From Chara braunii (taxonomy: Eukaryota > Streptophyta > Charophyceae > Charales > Characeae), in the NCBI GenBank assembly GCA_003427395.1, contig BFEA01000024.1:2520702-2551296 (forward strand): a stretch of DNA of 30,595 bases, written 5' to 3'. This document shows positions 11,819-20,430 of this stretch, piece by piece. The first letter of the stretch is position 1; the number at the start of each line of letters is the position of its first letter. The notes beneath the pieces are model-generated. The model saw nothing but the letters and a program-made list of their open reading frames with translations. It was not told where the DNA came from and searched no databases. The position numbers and the translations under genes are program-made.

Positions 11819-11826
11819 ACAACGCA

Positions 11827-11840
11827 CCTTTCCTTCCCCC
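11827..11840 (-). promoter_or_regulatory. Candidate polypurine tract (plus-strand primer)
   Basis: The + strand reads CCTTTCCTTCCCCC, so the element strand has a 14-nt uninterrupted purine run followed directly by TG (11826-11825). That is the arrangement expected between the internal region and a 3' LTR beginning TG. It is the best candidate I found between 7434 and 13180; other pyrimidine runs (12943, 13103, 10982) are not followed by a plausible LTR end. It cannot be confirmed here because the matching part of the 5' LTR is outside the window. Confidence 0.45.
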
Positions 11841-13179
11841 ACACCCTTAGTCTTTTGTCCAGGTATTCGTTGGTTGTTTTCAGGGCTGGTGTTCGCGTAC
11901 AAACTCAAACCGTCAAACGCTGGTCCTAACCGAGACCTTGGGTATTCAACTCTCGATATCACAATCCAAAGTTGCCTTTCGTCCTGCCTGAAGCTTAACA
12001 CAGGAGGACAACGGTCTCCATCTCGACCCACCACAGTCCTGCAGATCAGGCCGGAGCTGCGGCCCACCGCGTTGTTGCTTATCGGTGGTTACCCTCTTTG
12101 GTTGCGAAACGAGGGGATATTCAACCTATCTTTGAAATTTTCTAATCTCGACCCCTTCGACATCCACCTGAATAGACCCCTTCATTGGGGTGGCCACCCC
12201 TCTAGTTTCTCTTTTAGGCCATAATCGAAGGGTCCGCTGCCCGGTTATGCTAGGTCGGCAGCCCACGCTGGGAGTTACGTCCCAACGATGTCAATTTTCC
12301 ACCATAGGCTTCGTAATTTGTGCCCTCAGGTTAACCCTTGAGGTGGATGAACGATGTTTTTTAAATAAACCAAATAAATGAGATTTCCAATAATTGAGCA
12401 TTCGTCAGGCTGCCACTCAGGGTTGTGCCCTCCAAGTCTTTGATCATAGCTCGGTGGGGCACGCACCTCGGGGTCATTTTGTATATATATAACCATTATT
12501 TATATATATATACATATATATATATAACCATTATTTTTAAAATAGACTTTTATTGACTCTTTGCTTGTCAGAATTCACAAAAATAAAACATCACTTTCAT
12601 AGAAATTTTCGAAAAGAATTTCTGCAACAGAAATGATAAGACTAAATGGAGTCTACACATGTCGTAGCATGGTTTCAAACAAGAAATGTACAATAAATCC
12701 AGTTTTTGAAGCTTCATAAACTCGTCAAACTTTCACATGAGATACAGATCCGCCCATTCCTCTATCACCTCCTTAGGTCTCAACAGAGTCTTAGTAGTGA
12801 TAGACGAAGAGAGATCTTAGGTTATCAGAGACTCAACCAAAGACAAAGGCGCACACACAATGTGACAAGTGTGTCATGTTCACCAGCTCATTCCCCTGAA
12901 TAATATATATAAATACAAGTAGGTCACAGGGTCAGATCACCATTTCCCCTCTACTATCCCTCAAACACTGCTCATGTCATTTCCTATATTACTTCCTATG
13001 CTAAGTCTCCTCATCTGACTGAAGAAAAGCACACAACTTGTTTCATTCCTGTCTCTCATGTCCTACTGAAGAAGAAAATACACATCTCCTTGCTCTAATT
13101 TTCACCTTTCTCTCTCTCATAGCTGTCTTTTTAAGCCAATTCAAGTCATAGTTTACTCAAAACATCTACGTATTTCTTC
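11841..13179 (-). other. 3' untranslated spacer between ORF D and the polypurine tract
   Basis: No convincing gene. 11860-12480 is mixed-composition sequence with a perfect 14-bp palindrome GGGGTGGCCACCCC at 12187-12200 and + strand AATAAA motifs near 12362-12380. 12482-12540 holds two copies of a TATATATAACCATTATTT unit separated by TA repeats. 12541-13179 is AT-rich and featureless by eye. Confidence 0.6.
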
Positions 13180-14949
13180 CTAGAATTCAACTGGTAGTCC
13201 CAGTATCCTGTGAAGTGCTACCCTGCCTCCCTCAGGTATCCTGGGAATTGTCTGCCCTGTACCGGCCACCAATCTCTTATGACTATCATATTTGGCTTTT
13301 CCTTCCTTGATATAAATTGCCAGAATGGAACATTCATCTCTGAGGTGCCCTTCCTGAGCGCAGAAGAAACATCTTTGTCCAATCATGCTAGGCTTGATTT
13401 TCTTTATGTCTGGCTGGATTAAAGTCTCAGCCTGATCTTTAGCCACCTTTGGTAAGTCCAACTGGGATTCCCTTTGCCTTTTACCTTGTCCTAGCAGAGG
13501 CATAGCCACACTCTCACCTTTTTTCTTTTCGGGTGCAGGAGGCTCTTCTTTCTTCTCCTCAGTCTGTGCCCCTTTCTCTTCACCCTCTTTTCTTCCCACC
13601 ATCTCTGTGGCTTCCTTCTCTTTCTCCTGTTGGCTCAATCTGAATTTTTTCATTCTTCTCAATATCTCTTCCCATTTTTTCTCCCACTCTTGTCCCAACT
13701 TCTTTCTTTCTGAGATTTCATTGTCCAAGTCCTGCCCTAGCACACTGACCTCAGAAACCAGACCATCCACCCTTATTTCCATCTTAGCTCTTGTGCCCAC
13801 TTCATTTTCCAGTTCTCTGCTTTGCACATTCAGGGAGGCCCTTAATTGGCTCATTTCTTTTTGCAATTCCTCCTTCTCTTTCTTCAATTCCCTTACTTCC
13901 TTCCTCATTTCTTCCAGACTTCTCATCAACTTCTCTACCTGGCCATCCTTCTCATCTTCCTTCTTTTCTATCTCACTTGTCTCTTCCTTGTTCCCAATCG
14001 GCCTCTTTCCCTCAGTTCTCTTGACTTTGGGAGCCTTGCCTCCTCCCTGGACCTTCTTTCCTTCCTCAGCTTTTTCCACTCCTTCCCCTTTTTCACTCAC
14101 CCTTTATTGTACCTCTCTTCTTCCACTCTCAATTGCCCTTCTCTTTCCAAGTTTCTTCTTCCATGGCACCATACTGGCCCTCATGCTTCTTTTCCTCTCT
14201 TCTGCTGCCTCCTCCTCTTCCTGTTCATCTCCCTCAGCCTGCTCAGATTCATTTGTGCTGCCCTTGGGGGAGATCCTCGCCTTGTTCTTCAACTTCTTCA
14301 GAGGTACATTATCCTCTTATTCATTCTCTTCCTCCTTCCCTTGTGGCTCAGTCATCTCTCTTCCAATCCATAGCCCCTTCTTTTGCAGCCTTTCCTTTCT
14401 TGCCTGGTCTTGCCTGGCTTGGGTGTAGGCTATCCACAATTTTGCCGTTATCCTTTTCCAGGTTCAACTTCCTTCCACAATTCCTCTTACTTCCTCCTTT
14501 TCGCCTTTGTCTGATTTTGTGATCAACTGCTTCCTTTTTTCCTCCTCGCGCCATTCGCCCCTCTCAGCGGTCATCTGCAAGCTCTCAACAAAGTCCTCCA
14601 GATTGGTCCCATCGAACCTCAAGTCATCCTCCACATCATCCCCTGGGAATTCCCCCATGTCTCTCCATAGTGTCACCTTGCATATTCTCCATCTTGTGCA
14701 ACCTGCCACCGCTCCTTCAATTCTCCTCTTGTACATTCCTGCTCCTCTCACACTCGCATTTTTTTCCCTGTCACCCCATTCTCTCCTGAAAGCGTACTCT
14801 TCAAGGTCTTGCAGGAAAACTCGCAGACTGTCTCCAGCCCTGTAAATGGGCAACTCCTCCAGGTTCCTTGAGATCCTCTGTTCCCTCCTCTGCCCCCCCT
14901 TTCTCAAGGTAGGTCCAGAGGGCCCTGCTTCTGCTCCTCTCTGCGCCAT
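13180..14949 (-). pseudogene. ORF D: second Gag-like protein downstream of integrase, three in-frame stops
   Basis: One frame of 589 codons from ATG 14949 (MAQRGAEAGPSGP) to the stop at 13180, broken by TGA 14466-14464, TAA 14319-14317 and TAA 14106-14104 with no indel. The N-terminal part holds two copies of a capsid-like module: IYRAGDSLRVFLQDLEEYAF...REW and RFDGTNLEDFVESLQMTAER.EW, each followed by a W..I.(K/A)..LW block. The middle is Lys/Glu-rich with about 110 residues of coiled coil (13750-13930). The C-terminal part has a zinc knuckle CFFCAQEGHLRDEC (CX2CX4HX4C) at 13371-13330. Together this is a Gag-like layout, distinct in sequence from the main Gag. A clean splice-acceptor-like site lies at 14997-14976, so a spliced subgenomic mRNA could express it. 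All three stops are one transition from Gln, Trp or Arg codons. Confidence 0.75.
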
Positions 14950-14975
14950 GGCCTCTTCTTTTCTAAGGGTCACGC

Positions 14976-14997
14976 CTGCACACAGAGAAGGAGCAAA
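14976..14997 (-). other. Candidate 3' splice acceptor before ORF D
   Basis: On the element strand a pyrimidine-rich run, TTTGCTCCTTCTCTG, leads into TGTGCAG then GCG, ending 27 nt before the ORF D ATG. It looks like a textbook 3' splice site and would allow a downstream ORF to be expressed the way env is in retroviruses. No donor was identified with confidence. Confidence 0.4.
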
Positions 14998-15101
14998 TGA
15001 CAGGTACGAGGGTCAGATTATCACCAAAGCAACATCCCTTGTTAAACACAAGTTGATAATGTCCTCCTTTATCAAGTACTTACATACACGCACATATACA
15101 C

Positions 15102-15139
<38 letters not shown>

Positions 15140-15346
15140 TACATATATGAGCGTATATACCCACACATATTCCCCACTTATACCCTTCTGCATCCATTTA
15201 TGTACACATAAACACACATATATATATATATATATGTATATATATGCATGCATGTATCCATATATGTGTGATCATATTCTTGGGCAGTTTGGTACATACC
15301 TGCATAGAAACTGATACACATATGCATGCCTAAATACTTTCTCAAT
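14998..15346 (-). repeat. Spacer between integrase and ORF D with TA/CA microsatellites
   Basis: Mostly alternating TA and CATA repeats at 15078-15255 (longest TA run around 15108-15132, another near 15218-15245). No ORF of note. It separates the integrase stop from the candidate splice acceptor of ORF D. Confidence 0.7.
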
Positions 15347-17121
15347 CTATTCAAGCTTTCGTATCGTAGTTGGGCTTACCTCTTCTCTGATTCGGAACTT
15401 CTTCAGTCTAGATCCTGAAACCCAGTCTTTCCTTGGAGTCTCATCCATCTCTTTTAGCTCATATGCCCCATGAAGTCCCTGTCTCCTGACTTTGAATGGT
15501 CCTAGCCACCTTTTGTCCAATTTTCGCGACCACTGCATTTCCAAAGAAGAATCGTAGAGTAGTACTGTCTCGCCAACTTGTAGAGGTTCGAGTCTTACTC
15601 TAGGTAGCTTGTCCCATCTTTCCTTATCCTTTCCTCTGCTGTCTGCAACATTCATAGTCACTTCCTGCACCCTTTCTTCAGTGACGCTGATCTGTCTTGC
15701 CCTTAGATCTAGCAGTTCGTCCAAAGTCAAGTTGTTCTTCAGGTCCTGTCTGCGCCAAGTTTTCATGAAGCTTTCAATAGGAAATGTGGCGTGACGCCCA
15801 TACCAGAGTGTCGCAGGTGCATACCCAGTCGTTCTCTTTACAGTGATGTTCTCCACAAAGAACACTGTTCTTAAGAACTTTGGCCAGAGATTCGGCTTCC
15901 CACCGGTCCATTTGGCCAACAAGTTAGTAATTGTGCTATGACCTCTTTCGACTGGAGCATTCGCCTGTGGATGAGCCCTAGTCGTATAGTTACCATTGAC
16001 CCCCAATTCCTTCAGCAGTTCCTTCACTTCGCCGCACATGAACTCAGACCCCCTATCCATCGTGAATTCCAATACGAAAGGATATCTGAGATAATATTCT
16101 TTAATACAATCCGTCAGCGTTGCCCCGGTCTTGTTTCTGATCGCTCTGCCATCAACGAATCCTGTAAGGTTGTCCCTTGCGTCGAATATATAGTTATATC
16201 CTCCAAGACCTAGTGGCATAGCCAGTAGATCCAGGTGAACAACCGCCCCTGCTTCCTTGATATATATAGGATGCAGGGGTTCCTTGTACATGATAGGCGA
16301 TCGAATGTGAAAGGGTACACACGACTCACAGTATTTTCGCGTCATCTCAAACATCCCTTCCCAGTAGTAGAGCTCCATCGCCTTTTTGTAAGTAGCCGCG
16401 AACCTCCGATGTCTCTCGACTATCCCATCGTGCAATGCAGCTACTACGTCAATCTGACGATTCCTCCCACATACGACACATCGCGACGGCCCCCTCTTAT
16501 CCCTGATAAACAAGTGGCCACCCCTTACCACATAGTGGTCTCTCATCCTAAGAGTCTTTTCACTTACTTCTCTCTCTCTTTTATCTCCTGAGAGGATCAA
16601 TATCATTTCTAAATAGAACCCATCATACTCCTCTTCCCTGAATTCTTCTGAAATTTCTTCTTGTTCAAACTCTCCTTCCTTCTCTTCATCAAACTCGTAA
16701 TCATCCCCAATAATTATTTCATCGGCCTTCACTATTCCTCTTTCATCACTCGCTTGGACTTGTAACAGTGAATTTGTCAGGTAGTATATTCTTCCCATCA
16801 TGGATATCTGTTCGTCAGTCTGTTGGACTCCCGCTTCGATCGTTCGCGGTTTATCCATTATCCTATAGTTCTCCGCCAGAGCCAGCTCCATCATCCATTC
16901 CGTGTTTCTTTCGCCCCAAGAGTCCTCCTCCTCTAATGGTGTGAGTATCAGGGAAGACTCTCTCATAAATTCCGGAGGCGGATGCCACATCGGATTTCCT
17001 CTCCTCATTTCTTTACTCTCGACGAACATGAATCAACACTTTACGTGAGTTCGCATGTCTTCCCCGTCGTCCAAAAATCCGTCTACCAGAGGCGTTTCTT
17101 CATTAGATTCCCCTTGATTTC
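15347..17121 (-). CDS. Integrase with long acidic N-terminal extension
   Basis: Inserts the cDNA into chromosomal DNA. It continues the Pol frame; a TGA at 17035-17033 precedes an open 560-codon stretch counted from ATG 17029. In that numbering residues 1-180 are an acidic extension with many Glu/Asp around 105-136. The zinc-binding HHCC is H200, H207, C234, C237 (HX6H-X26-CX2C). The catalytic core has D267 (VVHLDLL), D325 (TMDRGSEF) and E361 (APVERGH), a D-D-35-E triad. The C-terminal GPF motif is at 510-512 (WLGPFKV). The stop TAG is at 15349-15347, about 50 residues after GPF, with no chromodomain. Apart from the TGA at its N-terminal edge, all catalytic and zinc residues are present. Confidence 0.93.
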
Positions 17122-17524
17122 CCCACTCAATTCTGCTCATGCCGTCTGCCCTGTTCTTGTTCCCAGGGATCCGCTCCAGCTGGAAGTCGAACATCCAGAT
17201 ATAGGTGAGTCATCTGGCTATGGTCGGATCTGAGGGCGAGAAGTTTTTGAGTGAGTATACGAGCGCCGTAGGATCAATCCTGAGCACAAACCTCCTCCCA
17301 AAGAGGTAGTGCTCAAAGATCCTTAGGCAGTGCAGGACCGCCAAAGCTTCCTTTTTAAACTGCGAGTAGTTCCTTTCTGCCGAGTTTGGTGTCCTGCTTT
17401 CGAACCTCAGCGACCTCTCCTTTCCTTCACTGTCTGCCTGAATCAAGACGCCTCCCAAGGCGGTTGGTCCAGCGTCAGTTTTAACTATGAAAGGTCTTTC
17501 CATAGTCGCATCAAAGTCTGGTAC
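17122..17524 (-). pseudogene. RNase H domain, one in-frame TGA near its end
   Basis: Degrades the RNA strand of the RNA-DNA hybrid during reverse transcription. It follows RT directly: PFIVKTDAGPTALGGVLIQ holds the first catalytic Asp, NYSQFKKEALAVLH the Glu, and FVLRIDPTALVYSL the next Asp. A TGA at 17212-17210 falls right after PTIAR, where Ty3/gypsy polyproteins usually read RWL, so Trp to stop by G-to-A fits. After the stop the frame continues through the typical FDFQLERIPGNKNRADGMSR segment that closes this domain in the family. Only one RNase H is seen; no second archaeal-type copy follows. Confidence 0.88.
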
Positions 17525-18796
17525 CCTTAGTACCAGACCTCCTTCCCTGAACTCCTTCTTCAATTCTTCCACCACTTCCTCCTGATGGTTTCCCCATTTC
17601 CATTCTTGATCCTTCCGGACTAGCTTCCTTAGATGCTCTGTTTTGCTAGCAAATCTTTCAATGAATCTCCTCCAGAACCCACAAGTACCAAGGAAACTTC
17701 GGACTTCACCCACATTTCTGAAAGGAGTAGGCCATTCCAGGATTTTATTGGTCTTCTTCTTATCAGGGCGCCGACCATGCTCGTTGCAAATGTATCCTAG
17801 AATGGTTACTTCTTTCACGCAGTGTCTTGACTTCACACCACTGGCGGTGAGGTTGTACTCACCTGGTAAAGATAAGACTTCCCTTAACCCTTGAACATGT
17901 TCCCATACAAACTTTCTCACCCCTAGAGCCACTTCGGACTCATCCTTCTCTATTGGGCCTTTGACGACAAGATCATCTATGTACGGCTCGGTGATTTGAG
18001 GGCTGATTGGCTGCATAACCCTGATCATGCTCCGTTGCACCATGGCCACAGCATTGGTTCATCCTTGCGGCGCAACATTCATATGGACTAATCCCCTTGG
18101 CGTGTGCATCGCCGTGATGGGACGGTCTGCTGGATAGACCGGAAACTGATCATATCCAGAGTAGAGGTCGATGAGGGACACAATCGACCTACCTGCACAA
18201 GCTTCTGATAACTGGTCAGCAGTGGGCAAACCTCCTGCCTCCCTTACAGTTACCGCGTTCAGTCGTTGGAGGTCTTGCACCCATCTGACAACTCCATTTG
18301 ACTTTACAAAGCAAAACCAGGGAGAGGCATATGGTCCACTGGAGTACCCTGCCACATCCGTGCGGATCTTCCCATCTAGGTACTCTACCACCCTTCTGCG
18401 ATCCTCAGGGTTGGGATACTTAGCTCCTCGGACGTTCCATGACTCATGAGGTACAGTATAAATACGGATAATTTTTATCTTGTCCACATCCAGCCTCCCA
18501 CGTTGATCATCATTGAAGGCATAAGCCCCATGTTTTTCACGTATCAGTTCTTTTACCAAGTCCTCCTCTTGTCTTGTCAGAAAGCCAGGTTCCCCTATTA
18601 TCAGTTCTTTCTCAGTCTCATCGTCGATACGACAAGGCCCGTTCTGAATGCCTTCCCTCATTTGCTGTATCAGTTCTCTTTCCTGATCATAATACACCCC
18701 TTCTTCTTGACTCACTAGAACTGGCACAGGGTGACTCTTCCTATCTACCGTCTTGTACCTCCTTTTGGAGCCCTGCTTGAGCCCACCCCTAAAAAA
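17525..18796 (-). pseudogene. Reverse transcriptase domain, one in-frame TGA
   Basis: RNA-dependent DNA polymerase, entered by the -1 shift at 18796-18790. Family blocks in order: RYKTVDRKSHPVPVL at the start; a region rich in acidic residues; the template-contact block VVRWVQDLQRLN; motif A SLIDLYSGYDQF with the first catalytic Asp codon at 18169-18167; the block HTPRGLVHMNVAPQG; and motif C PYIDDLVV, whose YIDD box at 17983-17972 carries the other two catalytic Asp residues. The connection block LGYICNEHGRRPD and the SFLGTCGFWRRFI block follow. All three catalytic carboxylates are present. A TGA at 18061-18059 sits directly after APQG where the family commonly has Trp or another aromatic, consistent with TGG to TGA. 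The frame is otherwise continuous to the RNase H. Confidence 0.92.
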
Positions 18797-20430
18797 TGCT
18801 GACCGGCAGCTTGAGCATTTGGCGCATGCGGCACTATTATCTGAGTAGAAGGAGGTGGCCGGTAAACGAGATCGACTCTTCCCCCTTCTGGATCATCTTG
18901 GATCCTTTCTGTGAGTGCCCTGACCGCGTCTGGATCATCCATCCTATAAGCCGATACCAGTTTCACTGCGTCACTGATATTTGTTAGACTTAATACAAGT
19001 CCTTTGACTTCTTCATCATCTGATTCCTCTTCTTCTTCTTCCCATTCGAATTCCCTCCTCCTATTCTCAGATTCCTCGAACGTGTAAGATCCTCCATTGA
19101 GTCTGTTCTTCGAGCTGTGTGGGCCTGTGTTCCTACAGGTGATAACCTCGAAGTTCCCACAGGCAGGATCGCACAAGATGACGAACATAGTGCCGTCAGG
19201 CTTGTTCATAATGAGTGATTCAAATCTGCACAGGAATGACCTTCCCAGCAATATTGGAAGGTCCAAGCTGGGCATCACGTAGAAGCACGTACGTACCTTG
19301 ACTCTTCCTATTCCTATGACCACATTTGATGCGACACCGGTGTATCCGGTCTTGCCGCTGGCTCCGTTGAGGAACCCTCAATCATTCTCATCCACCTCCA
19401 ACCCTAATTTTACCGCGGTTTCTCCATTTACAATATTCATTTCTGCCCTGGTATCAACCATCCCAGGATACATCTTTCCCTTTATCATAACATCAATGGA
19501 CCCTGTGCCTACGAATTTCCAGACCATTTTACTCCCTGCCACGCTCCAGTTTGCCTCTTTGGGAATCAAATCCCCCATCCGGACTGAGGCTACTCTCCGG
19601 CGTGATAACCTAGCCTTCACCATCTCTCTTAACTTAGGAGCTGAAGCGAGGATTTCTTTCAGGTTTAATAGTTCATTGTGCCCCTCCAGTAGTTTATTCA
19701 CCAAGCCTTCCAGATCCACCCCTTCTTCGATCGAGGTTTGGTACTTTCTTTTCTTGCTTGGTCCCGTATCCCCTTTTGATCTTCCTTCCTTAGCTTCGCC
19801 TTTCCTTCTCTTAGCTCTTATTTTCGCCTGCCTTTCTTCTTCCTCCCTAATCTTCTCATCCTCATCCTCATCACCCTCTACCGTGATAGGTGGCTCTTCT
19901 TCTGCTGAATGGGAAGCTTGGGCTTGTTCCCTTTGAGGATTCCCTCCTGCGGGCCTTCTTGTAGCGAATACAATTGTTCCTCTCATACTTCTCTGACTTC
20001 CACTGTTCCTTGCGGCCATATTGGCTCTCAACATTCTCGGGTTGGGTTCATGTGGTCCATCTCCCGTTCCCCCACGCCCCATGGTAAATACCTTCGTACA
20101 TCCTGCCCTTTTTTTTCTTGCTTCTTCACATATCCCTTGAAGTCTCAAATGCAGCCTTTGCATTTTATTCACCAGATCCTCCATCCTATCAAACGTGTCC
20201 CTGACGGTAATCCTAATGTCATCCTCTTCTGCTTCTTCTTCCACGAGGGGCACGTCTTCCTTGCTTCCTTCGATCCCCATCTGGTTCATTTTTTCTTCTG
20301 GTCCTCCCTTTTCTTGCCACATTCTGAACATTCCCGGCGCGTTGGGACCTAGCGCGGCTATGCGAAGGGCCTCTTCTCTAGTGCCTCCCAGAATCTCAGG
20401 ATCGATCGGCCTTCCTGTTCTGTCAAACAC
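18745..20430 (-). pseudogene. Gag-Pro linker and aspartic protease, one in-frame TGA, active site DTR
   Basis: Continues the Gag frame. First comes a long linker of about 300 codons after the zinc knuckle, with an acidic patch, a heptad-like helix and a Lys/Arg-rich stretch. The retropepsin-type protease follows: strand MYPGMVDT, then RAEMNIV where the family has D[ST]GA, and later LDLPILLGRSFL, the usual ILGR.FL motif. The third triad residue is Arg (AGG at 19449-19447), a single G-to-A change from Gly, which should abolish activity. A TGA at 19380-19378 splits the domain; the frame is otherwise open from 19377 to the stop at 18747-18745. The heptamer T TTT TTA at 18796-18790, in this frame, would give a -1 shift into RT. 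Confidence 0.82.
18790..18796 (-). promoter_or_regulatory. Candidate -1 ribosomal frameshift heptamer (T TTT TTA)
   Basis: On the element strand the bases read CA T TTT TTA GGG, phased exactly as X XXY YYZ relative to the incoming Gag-Pro frame (CAT TTT TTA). A -1 slip moves into the RT frame, which is open without a stop from 18790 to the in-frame TGA at 18061. The same heptamer class is used at the HIV-1 gag-pol junction. Downstream, CTCC-AAAA-GGAG can form a short hairpin, and GGGTG/CACCC (about 18787 and 18733) a longer-range stem. The spacing is not ideal, so a stimulatory structure is uncertain. A 1-nt homopolymer indel, real or from sequencing, is the alternative. Confidence 0.6.

Larger units (their letters stand above)
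1405..11826 (-). repeat. 3' LTR (proven to 7434, inferred to about 11826)
   Basis: The outer end begins TGTCGCGCG at 1405, matching the start of the right copy at 24504. Colinear identity with the right copy is visible up to 7434, where the right copy meets the window end. The inner end is inferred. At 11818-11826 the + strand reads GACAACGCA, giving possible ends at GACA (11821, matching a TGTC start) or CA (11826), followed at once by a 14-nt pyrimidine run. Continuation past 7434 is supported because the diverged 0.82-kb modules that begin near 6.1 kb continue without a break to about 9 kb. Length is 6.0 kb at minimum and 10.4 kb if the inferred end is right. Confidence 0.75.

Noticed and set aside
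13607-14428. Long + strand Ser/Phe/Leu-rich ORFs over 13.6-14.5 kb
   Set aside because: Antisense shadow of the Lys/Glu-rich coiled coil and linkers of ORF D; no independent features.
15347-15500. Chromodomain at the integrase C-terminus
   Set aside because: The protein ends about 50 residues after the GPF motif, and no aromatic cage or chromodomain-like sequence is visible.
17033-19380. TGA read as Trp (alternative genetic code)
   Set aside because: TAA and TAG interruptions also occur, intact ORFs use TGG freely, and a nuclear plant-type element makes recoding unlikely.
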